Shown here: in pieces, positions 1-6,621 of the stretch
Layout of the letters: each line of letters opens with the position of its first letter
Numbering within the stretch: position 1 is the first letter of the stretch
Assembly: GCF_001971585.1 (NCBI RefSeq)
Contig: NZ_CP019323.1
Location: 336,053-400,052, forward strand
DNA from: Companilactobacillus allii
GTDB taxonomy: Bacteria > Bacillota > Bacilli > Lactobacillales > Lactobacillaceae
Direction of reading: 5' to 3'
Length of the DNA: 64,000 nucleotides
The notes under the pieces: model-generated
What the model saw: only the letters and a program-made list of their open reading frames with translations
The model's database searches: none
Told to the model about the DNA's origin: nothing
Made by a program: the position numbers and the translations under genes

Positions 1-1047
1 GTCGGTTGTAGGGATATTAGGATTCTTAACTGCTTGGCCAACACCCTTGAACTTGAATGATGAAGTACCTTTTTCACCTGTACCATTGAAGTGATTAGTG
101 CTATCACCAGCATATGCGGCAACAAATGATGGTTGATAATAGTTCAAACCAAAGTAATCATTTTGTGTTGAAGCTTTCTTCAAGATATCCATATCTCCAT
201 CTTGAATATCCAACTTGGCATCATTAGCAGTAAGTATTTCATTGATAAGTTTCATAGTTTTGTCGCTATACTCACCTTTGAATGTACCGTCTAATAAGAA
301 GGCATTCATGAAAGCATCTTGAAGATCAGCAGCGTGTTGATTTTCTTTTTTTTCAGGATATGGATAAACTGGTTGAAGTACATGGATCAAGCCAATTTTA
401 CCGTCATATCCGCCATCTTTGAACAAGTTAACTACACGGGCATGAGCCAATAGTTCATTATGTTCAGCTTGAATAGCACTTGTAACATCAAACTTGTGGT
501 TTGGTGGGAAGTTACCTTGGATATATTGTGAGTAGGCAAGTGAAATCAATTCATTGATAGTGAACCAATGTTTGATCTCTGTGAACTCATCAAAACAGAA
601 CTTAGCATACTCAACGAAGTAATCGATATTCTTTCTGTTCAACCAATCACCATCATCAAAGAGTGTCTTTGGTGAATCGAAGTGATGTAGTGAAACATAA
701 GGCGTGATTCCTTGGTCGATGCATTCTTTGAACAATCTGTGATAGTAATCAACACCAGCTTGAACTGGTTTACCGAAACCTTCTGGGAAGATACGTGTCC
801 AAGAAATTGATACACGGATCGCATTCAATCCATATTTCTTAGATAGTGAAATATCTTCAGGATAACGATTGTAAAAGTCACTAGCTGGATCTGGTGAAAA
901 ACGACCTTGTTTCTTCAAGTAGTCATCCCACATTGTTTTACCTTTGCCGTCTACTTTAGTAGAACCTTCGACTTGATACGCTGCAGTAGCTCCACCCCAG
1001 ACAAATCCTTTTGGCAATTTCTTAACTCTGTTTAATTCAATATCCAA
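1..1047 (-). CDS. 6-phospho-beta-galactosidase/glucosidase (GH1), 3' part outside window
   Basis: Hydrolyses phosphorylated beta-galactosides or beta-glucosides after PTS uptake, in the cytoplasm. 349 codons are visible and the frame stays open to the window edge. GH1 hallmarks seen: FVWGGATAAYQVEG near the N-terminus, SWTRIFPEG, LHHFDSP, and the acid/base Glu in HWFTINEL. The nucleophile Glu lies in the missing C-terminal part. By eye the sequence is closer to LacG-type enzymes (ASDFYNRYPED, NRKNIDYFVEYA) than to BglA types. The start is TTG at 1047: a strong GAGGAGG lies just upstream and there is no closer ATG. It is third in a licT-EIIA-glycosidase operon, 32 bp after EIIA. Substrate (lactose or cellobiose type) is not settled. 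Confidence 0.88.
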   Translation of the reverse strand, partial: MDIELNRVKKLPKGFVWGGATAAYQVEGSTKVDGKGKTMWDDYLKKQGRFSPDPASDFYNRYPEDISLSKKYGLNAIRVSISWTRIFPEGFGKPVQAGVDYYHRLFKECIDQGITPYVSLHHFDSPKTLFDDGDWLNRKNIDYFVEYAKFCFDEFTEIKHWFTINELISLAYSQYIQGNFPPNHKFDVTSAIQAEHNELLAHARVVNLFKDGGYDGKIGLIHVLQPVYPYPEKKENQHAADLQDAFMNAFLLDGTFKGEYSDKTMKLINEILTANDAKLDIQDGDMDILKKASTQNDYFGLNYYQPSFVAAYAGDSTNHFNGTGEKGTSSFKFKGVGQAVKNPNIPTTD

Positions 1048-1079
1048 ATCGTTACCTCCTCAAATTTTTGTAATAGGTT

Positions 1080-1418
1080 TTATCCCAACTTTTTCTCAAT
1101 TTTATTGATTCTATCGTATTCATCAATGAAGAATTCAACTTCATCTTTCAACATCATTGTTGTCATCAAAGTATCTTGACCATGAACCATGATAAATGTG
1201 ACGTCCATGTCTTCGCCACCAGCTTCTTTACTTAGAAGCTTTGTTTGTTCATTATGTGCATCATTGATGGAATCGTTAGCTGACTCAACTAGCTTATGTG
1301 CAGCTTCAATATCACCATCACGTGCTTTTCTTAGTGCTGAGATCAAATCTGTCTTAGCATCACCTGCATAAGCCACGATTGAAAAACCTGTCATTGAAAT
1401 TTCTTCTTTAGTTGCCAT
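1080..1418 (-). CDS. PTS lactose/cellobiose-family EIIA component
   Basis: Soluble phosphocarrier of a lactose/cellobiose-family phosphotransferase system. It passes phosphate from HPr to the EIIB partner. 112 aa, usual for the family. The phospho-accepting His is His79 in MVHGQDTLM. The helical bundle pattern (ALRKARDGDIEAAHKLV) is typical. ATG start at 1418 with AGGAGG 7 bp upstream. It sits 17 bp after licT and 32 bp before the glycosidase, so the three are surely co-transcribed. The matching EIIB and EIIC are not adjacent in this window; the EIIC at 62.6-64.0 kb belongs to the same superfamily but is far away. Confidence 0.92.
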   Translation of the reverse strand: MATKEEISMTGFSIVAYAGDAKTDLISALRKARDGDIEAAHKLVESANDSINDAHNEQTKLLSKEAGGEDMDVTFIMVHGQDTLMTTMMLKDEVEFFIDEYDRINKIEKKLG

Positions 1419-1435
1419 TTGAATTTCCTCCTAAT

Positions 1436-2302
1436 TTAACTATTCGACGATGTCGTCTCAGATTCTTGAATCAATCTTTGAATATGGATAATGAAGTAAA
1501 CTAATTCGTTATCGTTCAAAGTGATATGAAGGCTTGATTGTAATTTGTCAGTTATTTCATTCGCAATCTCAAATGACTTTGGGTAGAGCTTTTGAAAATC
1601 TGATTCTATATCTTGACTCAATAACCTTTTATCTTGTTCATTAGTCTGTAATCTTTCAACCAAATACTGCAGATGGATCATCAATCTATCAAAGTAATTC
1701 TGATTGGTGATATTACGTGTAATGCCATATTCCTTAAAGACACTTTGCACCACTTCGTTCACTCTAGTACTGGGATTTTCTTCTTTGGGATGATCCTCTT
1801 GCTCAGTACCACGAGCGTTGATAAAGTGCAGTGCCAATGCTTTAGTAGCATCATTTGGAAAATGTACATTTAAGTCATGATTGATCATTTGTAATGCCTT
1901 ATCTGCGATCTTATATTCAGTTGGATAGCGCTCGCGAATATCTGGAACTGTACTCTTCTCATACTTACCTGCCATTAAATGCTTGTAGGTCTGTGAGATA
2001 TGATCTGTAAGCGTTACATAAATATAATCAAGCAATGGATAATGGTAAGTTTTCTTGGCCATTTCAATAATGGAAAAACTTGTCATTGTTATATCTATTG
2101 GAACATCCTTGAGTAGGGATCCGAAGCGATGTCTTGCTTCATCAGTATCTAGATAAAAGATTCTTTCAACTGACGCTGGTAAAACCTCATCTCCACGACG
2201 TCTTTGAAATCCGACACCACGGCCTTGAATAATGGCTTGTTTATTTTTATCAACATCCACAAGCACTGTGTTGTTATTGTAGACTCGATTTACCACCAAC
2301 AA
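1436..2302 (-). CDS. licT: BglG/LicT-family transcriptional antiterminator
   Basis: RNA-binding antiterminator that opens the downstream operon when its sugar is present. About 288 aa: N-terminal CAT RNA-binding domain (VVNRVYNNNTVLV, GRGVGFQRRRGDEV), then two PRD domains with conserved His residues (TLTDHISQTYK; VERLQTN, YFIIHIQRLI). The frame is open further upstream, but that stretch is the leader terminator. The likely start is TTG at 2302, 7 nt after GGGAGG, which gives the usual family N-terminus. A RAT hairpin and terminator lie directly upstream, so LicT probably controls its own operon. PRD phosphorylation by PTS proteins is known for the family; it is not shown here. Confidence 0.9.
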   Translation of the reverse strand: MLVVNRVYNNNTVLVDVDKNKQAIIQGRGVGFQRRRGDEVLPASVERIFYLDTDEARHRFGSLLKDVPIDITMTSFSIIEMAKKTYHYPLLDYIYVTLTDHISQTYKHLMAGKYEKSTVPDIRERYPTEYKIADKALQMINHDLNVHFPNDATKALALHFINARGTEQEDHPKEENPSTRVNEVVQSVFKEYGITRNITNQNYFDRLMIHLQYLVERLQTNEQDKRLLSQDIESDFQKLYPKSFEIANEITDKLQSSLHITLNDNELVYFIIHIQRLIQESETTSSNS

Positions 2303-2323
2303 TATAATGCCTCCCATCGGATG

Positions 2324-2366
2324 AAAAATGACCATAAACCCACAGTACGTTCTGGGATTTATGGTC
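2324..2366 (-). terminator. LicT-controlled leader terminator
   Basis: On the minus strand a long GACCATAAA / TTTATGGTC stem with a GC-containing middle is followed by TTTTT. Its 5' arm shares GACC with the 3' end of the RAT motif, so RAT and terminator are mutually exclusive. This is the classic bgl/lic attenuator design. It lies 22 nt upstream of the proposed licT start. Confidence 0.88.
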
Positions 2367-2391
2367 ATGCCTAATTTAATAGTAACAATCC
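2363..2391 (-). promoter_or_regulatory. RAT ribonucleic antiterminator target
   Basis: The 29-nt element begins GGATTGTTACT and ends GGCATGACC, matching the BglG/LicT RAT consensus (GGATTGTTAC...GGCAAAACC) in both conserved halves. It precedes and overlaps the terminator by four bases. Bound LicT should stabilise it and allow read-through. Confidence 0.9.
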
Positions 2392-2417
2392 ATTTATTTA
2401 CTTAACTTACAAAATTC

Positions 2418-2455
2418 AGTGTACACTTTGTAAGCGCTTTTTGCAAACGATTTCA
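2418..2455 (-). promoter_or_regulatory. licT operon promoter with overlapping cre sites
   Basis: On the minus strand the -35 TTGCAA (2441-2446) and -10 TACACT (2418-2423) are exactly 17 bp apart. The site TGCAAACGATTTCA at 2442-2455 fits the CcpA cre pattern TGNAANCGNTNNCA perfectly and covers the -35. A weaker cre-like TGTAAGCGCTTTTT (2429-2442) fills the spacer. Carbon catabolite repression is the expected outcome. Confidence 0.8.
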
Positions 2456-2490
2456 GTAAATGCTTTAGTAAACTTTGTTTACTATGCGAC

Positions 2491-2525
2491 AAAAAAAAGA
2501 AGTACATCTTTCGACATACCTCTTC
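2491..2525 (-). terminator. Rho-independent terminator after ddl
   Basis: On the minus strand GAAGAGGTATGTC pairs with GATGTACTTC around a short loop and is followed by eight T. It lies 15 bp after the ddl stop codon. Confidence 0.8.
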
Positions 2526-2539
2526 CATGTTCAATTATT

Positions 2540-3592
2540 CTATTTTTCGTTTTCGTAAATACGTACTTTACTCTTAATAATACTCTCGCATAAGTCAGCG
2601 TATGAAATACCAGCGGCCTTGGCCTCACGTGGCATCAATGAAAGTGGTGTCATACCAGGTAATGTGTTAGCTTCCATGACATATAATTCACTATCACGTA
2701 ATAAGAAATCAACACGTCCATAGTTACTCATACCTAAGGCTTCAAAAGTATCCTTAGTCATTTCTTGCATACGTTGATGTGTTTCATCATCAAGATCTGG
2801 AGGAGTAATGAAATGTGTAACATTATTCTCAACAAACTTGTGTTGGAAGTCATACCAACCAGTATCAACTGTGATCTCAACAGCTGGTAATGCATGGTTA
2901 TCAACCATAGCTACTGAGAATTCTCTTCCTTTGATATATTCTTCGATCAAAACTTCTTTATCAAATCTCAAAGCGTCTGCGATATTGTCTTTAAGTTCTG
3001 ATTCATTTCTGATGATATGTGTACCAACACTTGAGCCACCATTTGATGGTTTAACTACCATTGGGAAACCAAATGGTATATCATCAGCGGTGATATCACT
3101 TGTTGTTGTAGTTGTATAATCAGCTGTTTGAATGTGATTTTGGACAAAAACTTCTTTAGAGAACTTCTTATCCATAGCAATTCCTGAAGCTAGCGATCCG
3201 CTTCCTGTATATTTAATATCAAAGACATCAAAGACAGCTTGCATCTTACCATTTTCACCATCTTCACCATGAAGTCCCATGTAGACGATATCGGCATGTT
3301 GACAGATCTTCAATACATTCTTTCCAAGTAGTCCAATAGTGTCATCTTTACGCAAAGCATTGATCTTTTCGTCAGTCAAAACTTCATCCGCAATAACCAA
3401 GTTCTTTTCGTCTTCTGGTTGAGTAGTGAATAAATCATCGATTCTTTCTTCTTCTACATCTACTCCAAGAAATGAATCAACATATGCGACTTCATAACCC
3501 TTACTTCTTAATGCGTTTGTAATCTTCACACCTGAAGATAAAGAAACGTTTCTTTCGGTACTTCTACCACCTGAGAGGACAACGATTTTCAT
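2540..3592 (-). CDS. ddl: D-alanine--D-alanine/D-lactate ligase (ATP-grasp)
   Basis: Joins D-Ala to D-Ala or D-lactate for peptidoglycan precursors. 350 aa from the ATG at 3592 (AGGTG 9 nt upstream; a GTG four codons earlier is also possible). Visible: VVLSGGRSTERNVSLSSG, LHGEDGENGKMQ, YTGSGSLASGIAMDK, KPSNGGSSVG, and MEANTLPGMTPLSL. In the omega loop the residue aligned with E. coli DdlB Tyr216 (motif DYEAKY) is Phe253 here (YDFQHKF). Phe at this place is the known mark of D-Ala-D-Lac ligases in lactobacilli and Leuconostoc, linked to intrinsic vancomycin resistance. Transcribed alone, with its own terminator. Confidence 0.93.
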   Translation of the reverse strand: MKIVVLSGGRSTERNVSLSSGVKITNALRSKGYEVAYVDSFLGVDVEEERIDDLFTTQPEDEKNLVIADEVLTDEKINALRKDDTIGLLGKNVLKICQHADIVYMGLHGEDGENGKMQAVFDVFDIKYTGSGSLASGIAMDKKFSKEVFVQNHIQTADYTTTTTSDITADDIPFGFPMVVKPSNGGSSVGTHIIRNESELKDNIADALRFDKEVLIEEYIKGREFSVAMVDNHALPAVEITVDTGWYDFQHKFVENNVTHFITPPDLDDETHQRMQEMTKDTFEALGMSNYGRVDFLLRDSELYVMEANTLPGMTPLSLMPREAKAAGISYADLCESIIKSKVRIYENEK

Positions 3593-3768
3593 TGTTCGTT
3601 TCACCTATTCTTTCTTTTTTTATAAATCAAAGCGATTTCCTAGAACCTATAGGATACCACAAACACTATTTGTTGACTATTTTAAGCGTTTACATTTAGA
3701 CGATTGTTCCAAAATTCTCGAATTATTCATATTTTTTTGGTTTAATGTAGACAAGGAGGATTTGACTC

Positions 3769-4719
3769 GTGAAAAAGTTAAATATTGTTTTACTTAGTTT
3801 AGTATCTTTAATCACCTTTGGGATTTTTACCACTCAAAGTGTTAAGGCAGACAGCCTTAGTGACCAACCGGTAATGACGCTTGGTACATCATTGACTGAT
3901 AGCCAAAAGCAAGGTACGATCTCTGCTTTATCATCACAGATCAGTGGTAGTGATAGCAACTATACTACCGTTACTGTAACAGGTGATACCTTAGTTAAGT
4001 ACCTGAACCCTAGTGGAAGTTCTTTTACAAGTAGTTCTGGTGTATGGTCATCAGCCTTGATCCAAAAGACTTCATCAGGTTCTGGTATTAACGTAAAAAT
4101 CGTCGATTACAATGGTACCAACAACATTACTACCATCACAGCTGACCAATATCGAAACGCTGCAATTACTGCTGGTATCAGTGATGCCAATATATACGTA
4201 ACTTCAGCTACTCAAATTGACGGTTCCGGTGCCTTAGCTGGTATTTATGCCGCATATGCAAGTACTGGTAATTCACTGAATCAAAGTCAAGTTAACGCTG
4301 CCCAAAACGAAATGGGTGTTTTAAGTGGAATAACTGACGCTAACAAAGGTACTGACGGATATACTGATAAGCAATTGAACAACGCTGTTGCTGGTATGAA
4401 GTCAGACATTGCTCAAAAAGGTACTAATATTACCGTTAATCAAATCACAACTATTGTTAATAACAACTTACAAAGAAATGATCTACAAAATATCATTACC
4501 GATAATCAAAAACAAAAGATTATTAACTTAATGGTAGAAATAAGAGATTCTGGTGCCTTGAAGAACTCTAATTTTAAAAAACAAGCTTCACGGTTAAGTA
4601 GTGATATTACAAGTAAGGCTAAGAATCTCTTCAACAACTTGGATACTCAAGAAAATCGTAACTTTATTCAAAAGATCTGGGACAGTATTGTTTCATTCTT
4701 CCAAGGTCTCTTTAATTAG
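3769..4719 (+). CDS. Secreted DUF1002 family protein
   Basis: Function unknown. 316 aa with a clear signal peptide (KK, then about 18 hydrophobic residues, cleavage near SVKADS). The body matches the DUF1002 pattern as I recall it: VMTLGTSLTDSQK near the N-terminus, GDTLVKYLN, SGALAGIYAAYA and a helical C-terminal half ending in the amphipathic IWDSIVSFFQGLF. There is no LPXTG or lipobox, so it is probably released or loosely wall-bound. Start GTG at 3769 with AAGGAGGA 8 nt upstream. Stands alone and ends just before a block of tandem repeats and palindrome copy A. Confidence 0.85.
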   Translation: MKKLNIVLLSLVSLITFGIFTTQSVKADSLSDQPVMTLGTSLTDSQKQGTISALSSQISGSDSNYTTVTVTGDTLVKYLNPSGSSFTSSSGVWSSALIQKTSSGSGINVKIVDYNGTNNITTITADQYRNAAITAGISDANIYVTSATQIDGSGALAGIYAAYASTGNSLNQSQVNAAQNEMGVLSGITDANKGTDGYTDKQLNNAVAGMKSDIAQKGTNITVNQITTIVNNNLQRNDLQNIITDNQKQKIINLMVEIRDSGALKNSNFKKQASRLSSDITSKAKNLFNNLDTQENRNFIQKIWDSIVSFFQGLFN

Positions 4720-4744
4720 GATTTAGGTTAGGATTTCGGAAACG

Positions 4745-4927
4745 CAATTTGAATCACAATTTCTTCTCTTTTGAATCTTTTTTAGGCCTTTTAGTACTTT
4801 GAGCTTGTAACCTTTCTACTCAAACTTGCTGAAATGCGATTCAAATCTTGGTTTCTTCTCTATTGAATCTTTTTTAGGTCTTTGAGTGCTTTGAGCTTGT
4901 AACCTTTCTACTCAATCTTGCTAAAAC
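4745..4927. repeat. Two tandem ~90-bp repeats leading into palindrome copy A
   Basis: Two imperfect units share AATC-TTTTTTAGG, CTTTGAGCTTGTAACC and TTTCTACTCAA-CTTGCT. Each unit begins with the left outer arm plus TTTCTTC of palindrome copy A, so the left half of that element is present three times in a row. This looks like tandem duplication of its 5' flank. No gene is seen in the stretch. Confidence 0.75.
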
Positions 4928-5038
4928 GCGATTCAAATCACAATTTCTTCCGCTTAACGCTAAAAATGGCGGTCAACACTTTCGTGTTGGCCGTCATTTT
5001 TTGTGTTAATGCTCGGAAATTCCCGTGATTTGAATCGC
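4928..5038. repeat. Palindromic element, copy A
   Basis: Outer arms GCGATTCAAATCAC (4928-4941) and GTGATTTGAATCGC (5025-5038) are perfectly complementary. Inside come AATTTCTTCCGCTTAA on the left and TTAATGCTCGGAAATT on the right, then a central hairpin flanked by A and T tracts (CGGTCAACAC-TTTC-GTGTTGGCCG). It lies between two convergent genes and probably also terminates both. Confidence 0.85.
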
Positions 5039-5046
5039 TCTGCTCT

Positions 5047-5724
5047 CTACATTTTATCCATGGTCTCATTCAACAACTCATCAACGCGGTTATTACCAAC
5101 GTTTGTCGCATGTCCTTTGGTCCACTCAAAGGTCTTATCTGATACTGTTGGTAACAATTTATCTAGTTCTTTCCATAATTCAACATTGATTGGAACTTTT
5201 CCATCAGCTTTTTTAAATCCGCGGCGTTTCCAGCCATTTAACCAATTTTTCGTTATGGCATTAAGTACATATTGTGAATCTAAAATGAAGATTATCTTCC
5301 TATTATTAAGTTTCAATTCATTCAATCGTTTAATGCTCTCAATTAGAGCCATAATTTCCATTCGATTATTTGTGGCACCGAACTCTCCATCGGTTCCTTC
5401 AAACACTTTGCTCCCAGCGTTGATATGATATGCCCAGGCTGCTCGATCATTACTTTTGACGTGTCCACCTTTGACGTTTCCATGATTACGGGATCCACCG
5501 TCGGTATAAATAACGATATCGAAGTCTTTAATATCACTAGATTTGTTGGTCTTAGTCTTTGGTGTATATGAATCCTTACCCTTCAAAAATTCTTTAGCCT
5601 CAGCTTCTGTAGTGAAGCTTTTATAACGGGCACCGGTAAAACCGTCAACTTGACTCTTACATTCTGCCCAAGAACGATAAATTCCCGGATTTTTGCCACG
5701 TCGTACTGCGTAATATTTTTGCAC
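5047..5724 (-). CDS. rnhA: Ribonuclease HI with N-terminal RNA:DNA hybrid-binding domain
   Basis: Degrades RNA in RNA:DNA hybrids. 225 aa. Residues 1-50 form a viroplasmin-like hybrid-binding domain (YYAVRRGKNPGIYRSWAEC, FTTEAEAKEFL). The catalytic RNase H fold follows with all four acidic residues visible: VIYTDGG, NNRMEIMAL, FILDSQYV and NRVDEL. GTG start at 5724 after GAGGT; the frame is open further up but would overlap the divergent neighbour. Its stop lies at the edge of palindrome copy A. It is divergent from the hydrolase gene at 5791, with 66 bp between them. Confidence 0.93.
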   Translation of the reverse strand: MQKYYAVRRGKNPGIYRSWAECKSQVDGFTGARYKSFTTEAEAKEFLKGKDSYTPKTKTNKSSDIKDFDIVIYTDGGSRNHGNVKGGHVKSNDRAAWAYHINAGSKVFEGTDGEFGATNNRMEIMALIESIKRLNELKLNNRKIIFILDSQYVLNAITKNWLNGWKRRGFKKADGKVPINVELWKELDKLLPTVSDKTFEWTKGHATNVGNNRVDELLNETMDKM

Positions 5725-5790
5725 TGTCTTACCTCGTCTGGTTATAATTTTATACTTTTCATTATATAATAGGTTAGCTGGGGTGAAACA

Positions 5791-6540
5791 ATGGAAAATA
5801 AACAATGGCCGATATTTTATATTCACGGCTTTCGTGGTGGGGACTACACGACTGAAAAAATGATTGAGTCTGCATTGAAGTTTAATCATAAAGACGAATA
5901 TTTAAAAGCTACAATTAGTTGGCGTGGAAAAATCACATATGAAGGAACTTGGACTAGTGATCATCATCCAATAATTCAAGTTGTTTTTAAGAACAAATAT
6001 GTCGGAAGTACGCAGATATCATACTGGTTATCCAAATTACTATTCAATCTAAGAACTAAGCATGAATTTGATACTTATGATGCAATCGGGCATTCACTTG
6101 GTGCTGTAGCTTTACTTTTGGTTAATTTAAAAGAGAAGCTTCATCCCTATATGCCTAGATTAAAAAAGCTAGTTACTATAGCTGGTCCATTTAATGGCAT
6201 ATTAGGTCTAGGGGACCTTCCAAATGTCAACCGTATTAAGCCTGATGGCCGGCCGGCCTTTATGAGTCCGACTTATTTCAGAATTTTTATGGGTAGGAAT
6301 TCTATATCAGACGATTTGAGAGTCTTGAATATATACGGTAATGTTGATGATCATTCAAATAGTGACAAATATATTTCGGTGACATCTGTAAAATCAATTT
6401 CATATATTCTTAAACCTCGTGTCAAAGAATATATTGACTATCCAGTCAACGGATCCAAGGCTGAACATTCTCTTATGCACGATAATTCAGAAATATTAAA
6501 GCGAGTAAATAATTTTATTTATTCCAATCCATTAACATAA
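5791..6540 (+). CDS. Alpha/beta hydrolase, DUF915-like
   Basis: Probable serine hydrolase of unknown substrate. 249 aa. The oxyanion-loop start IFYIHGFRGG, the nucleophile elbow GHSLGA, TIAGPFNG after it and a C-terminal EHSLMH (candidate catalytic His) fit the DUF915 family of Gram-positive bacteria. No signal peptide is visible, unlike many DUF915 members, so it may be cytoplasmic. ATG start at 5791 after GGGGTG. It overlaps nothing and probably has its own promoter in the short gap shared with rnhA. Confidence 0.8.
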   Translation: MENKQWPIFYIHGFRGGDYTTEKMIESALKFNHKDEYLKATISWRGKITYEGTWTSDHHPIIQVVFKNKYVGSTQISYWLSKLLFNLRTKHEFDTYDAIGHSLGAVALLLVNLKEKLHPYMPRLKKLVTIAGPFNGILGLGDLPNVNRIKPDGRPAFMSPTYFRIFMGRNSISDDLRVLNIYGNVDDHSNSDKYISVTSVKSISYILKPRVKEYIDYPVNGSKAEHSLMHDNSEILKRVNNFIYSNPLT

Positions 6541-6621
6541 TATTTAATTTATGGTTTATTTAATTGTTTATTTATGTTAACTTGGTTTGTTAGTAACCGA
6601 ACCATTTAGGAGGGCGACTTT

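Noticed and set aside
5003..5428. Plus-strand open frame of 141 codons over rnhA
   Set aside because: Lies wholly opposite a well-supported RNase HI gene, has no ribosome site and no recognisable features.
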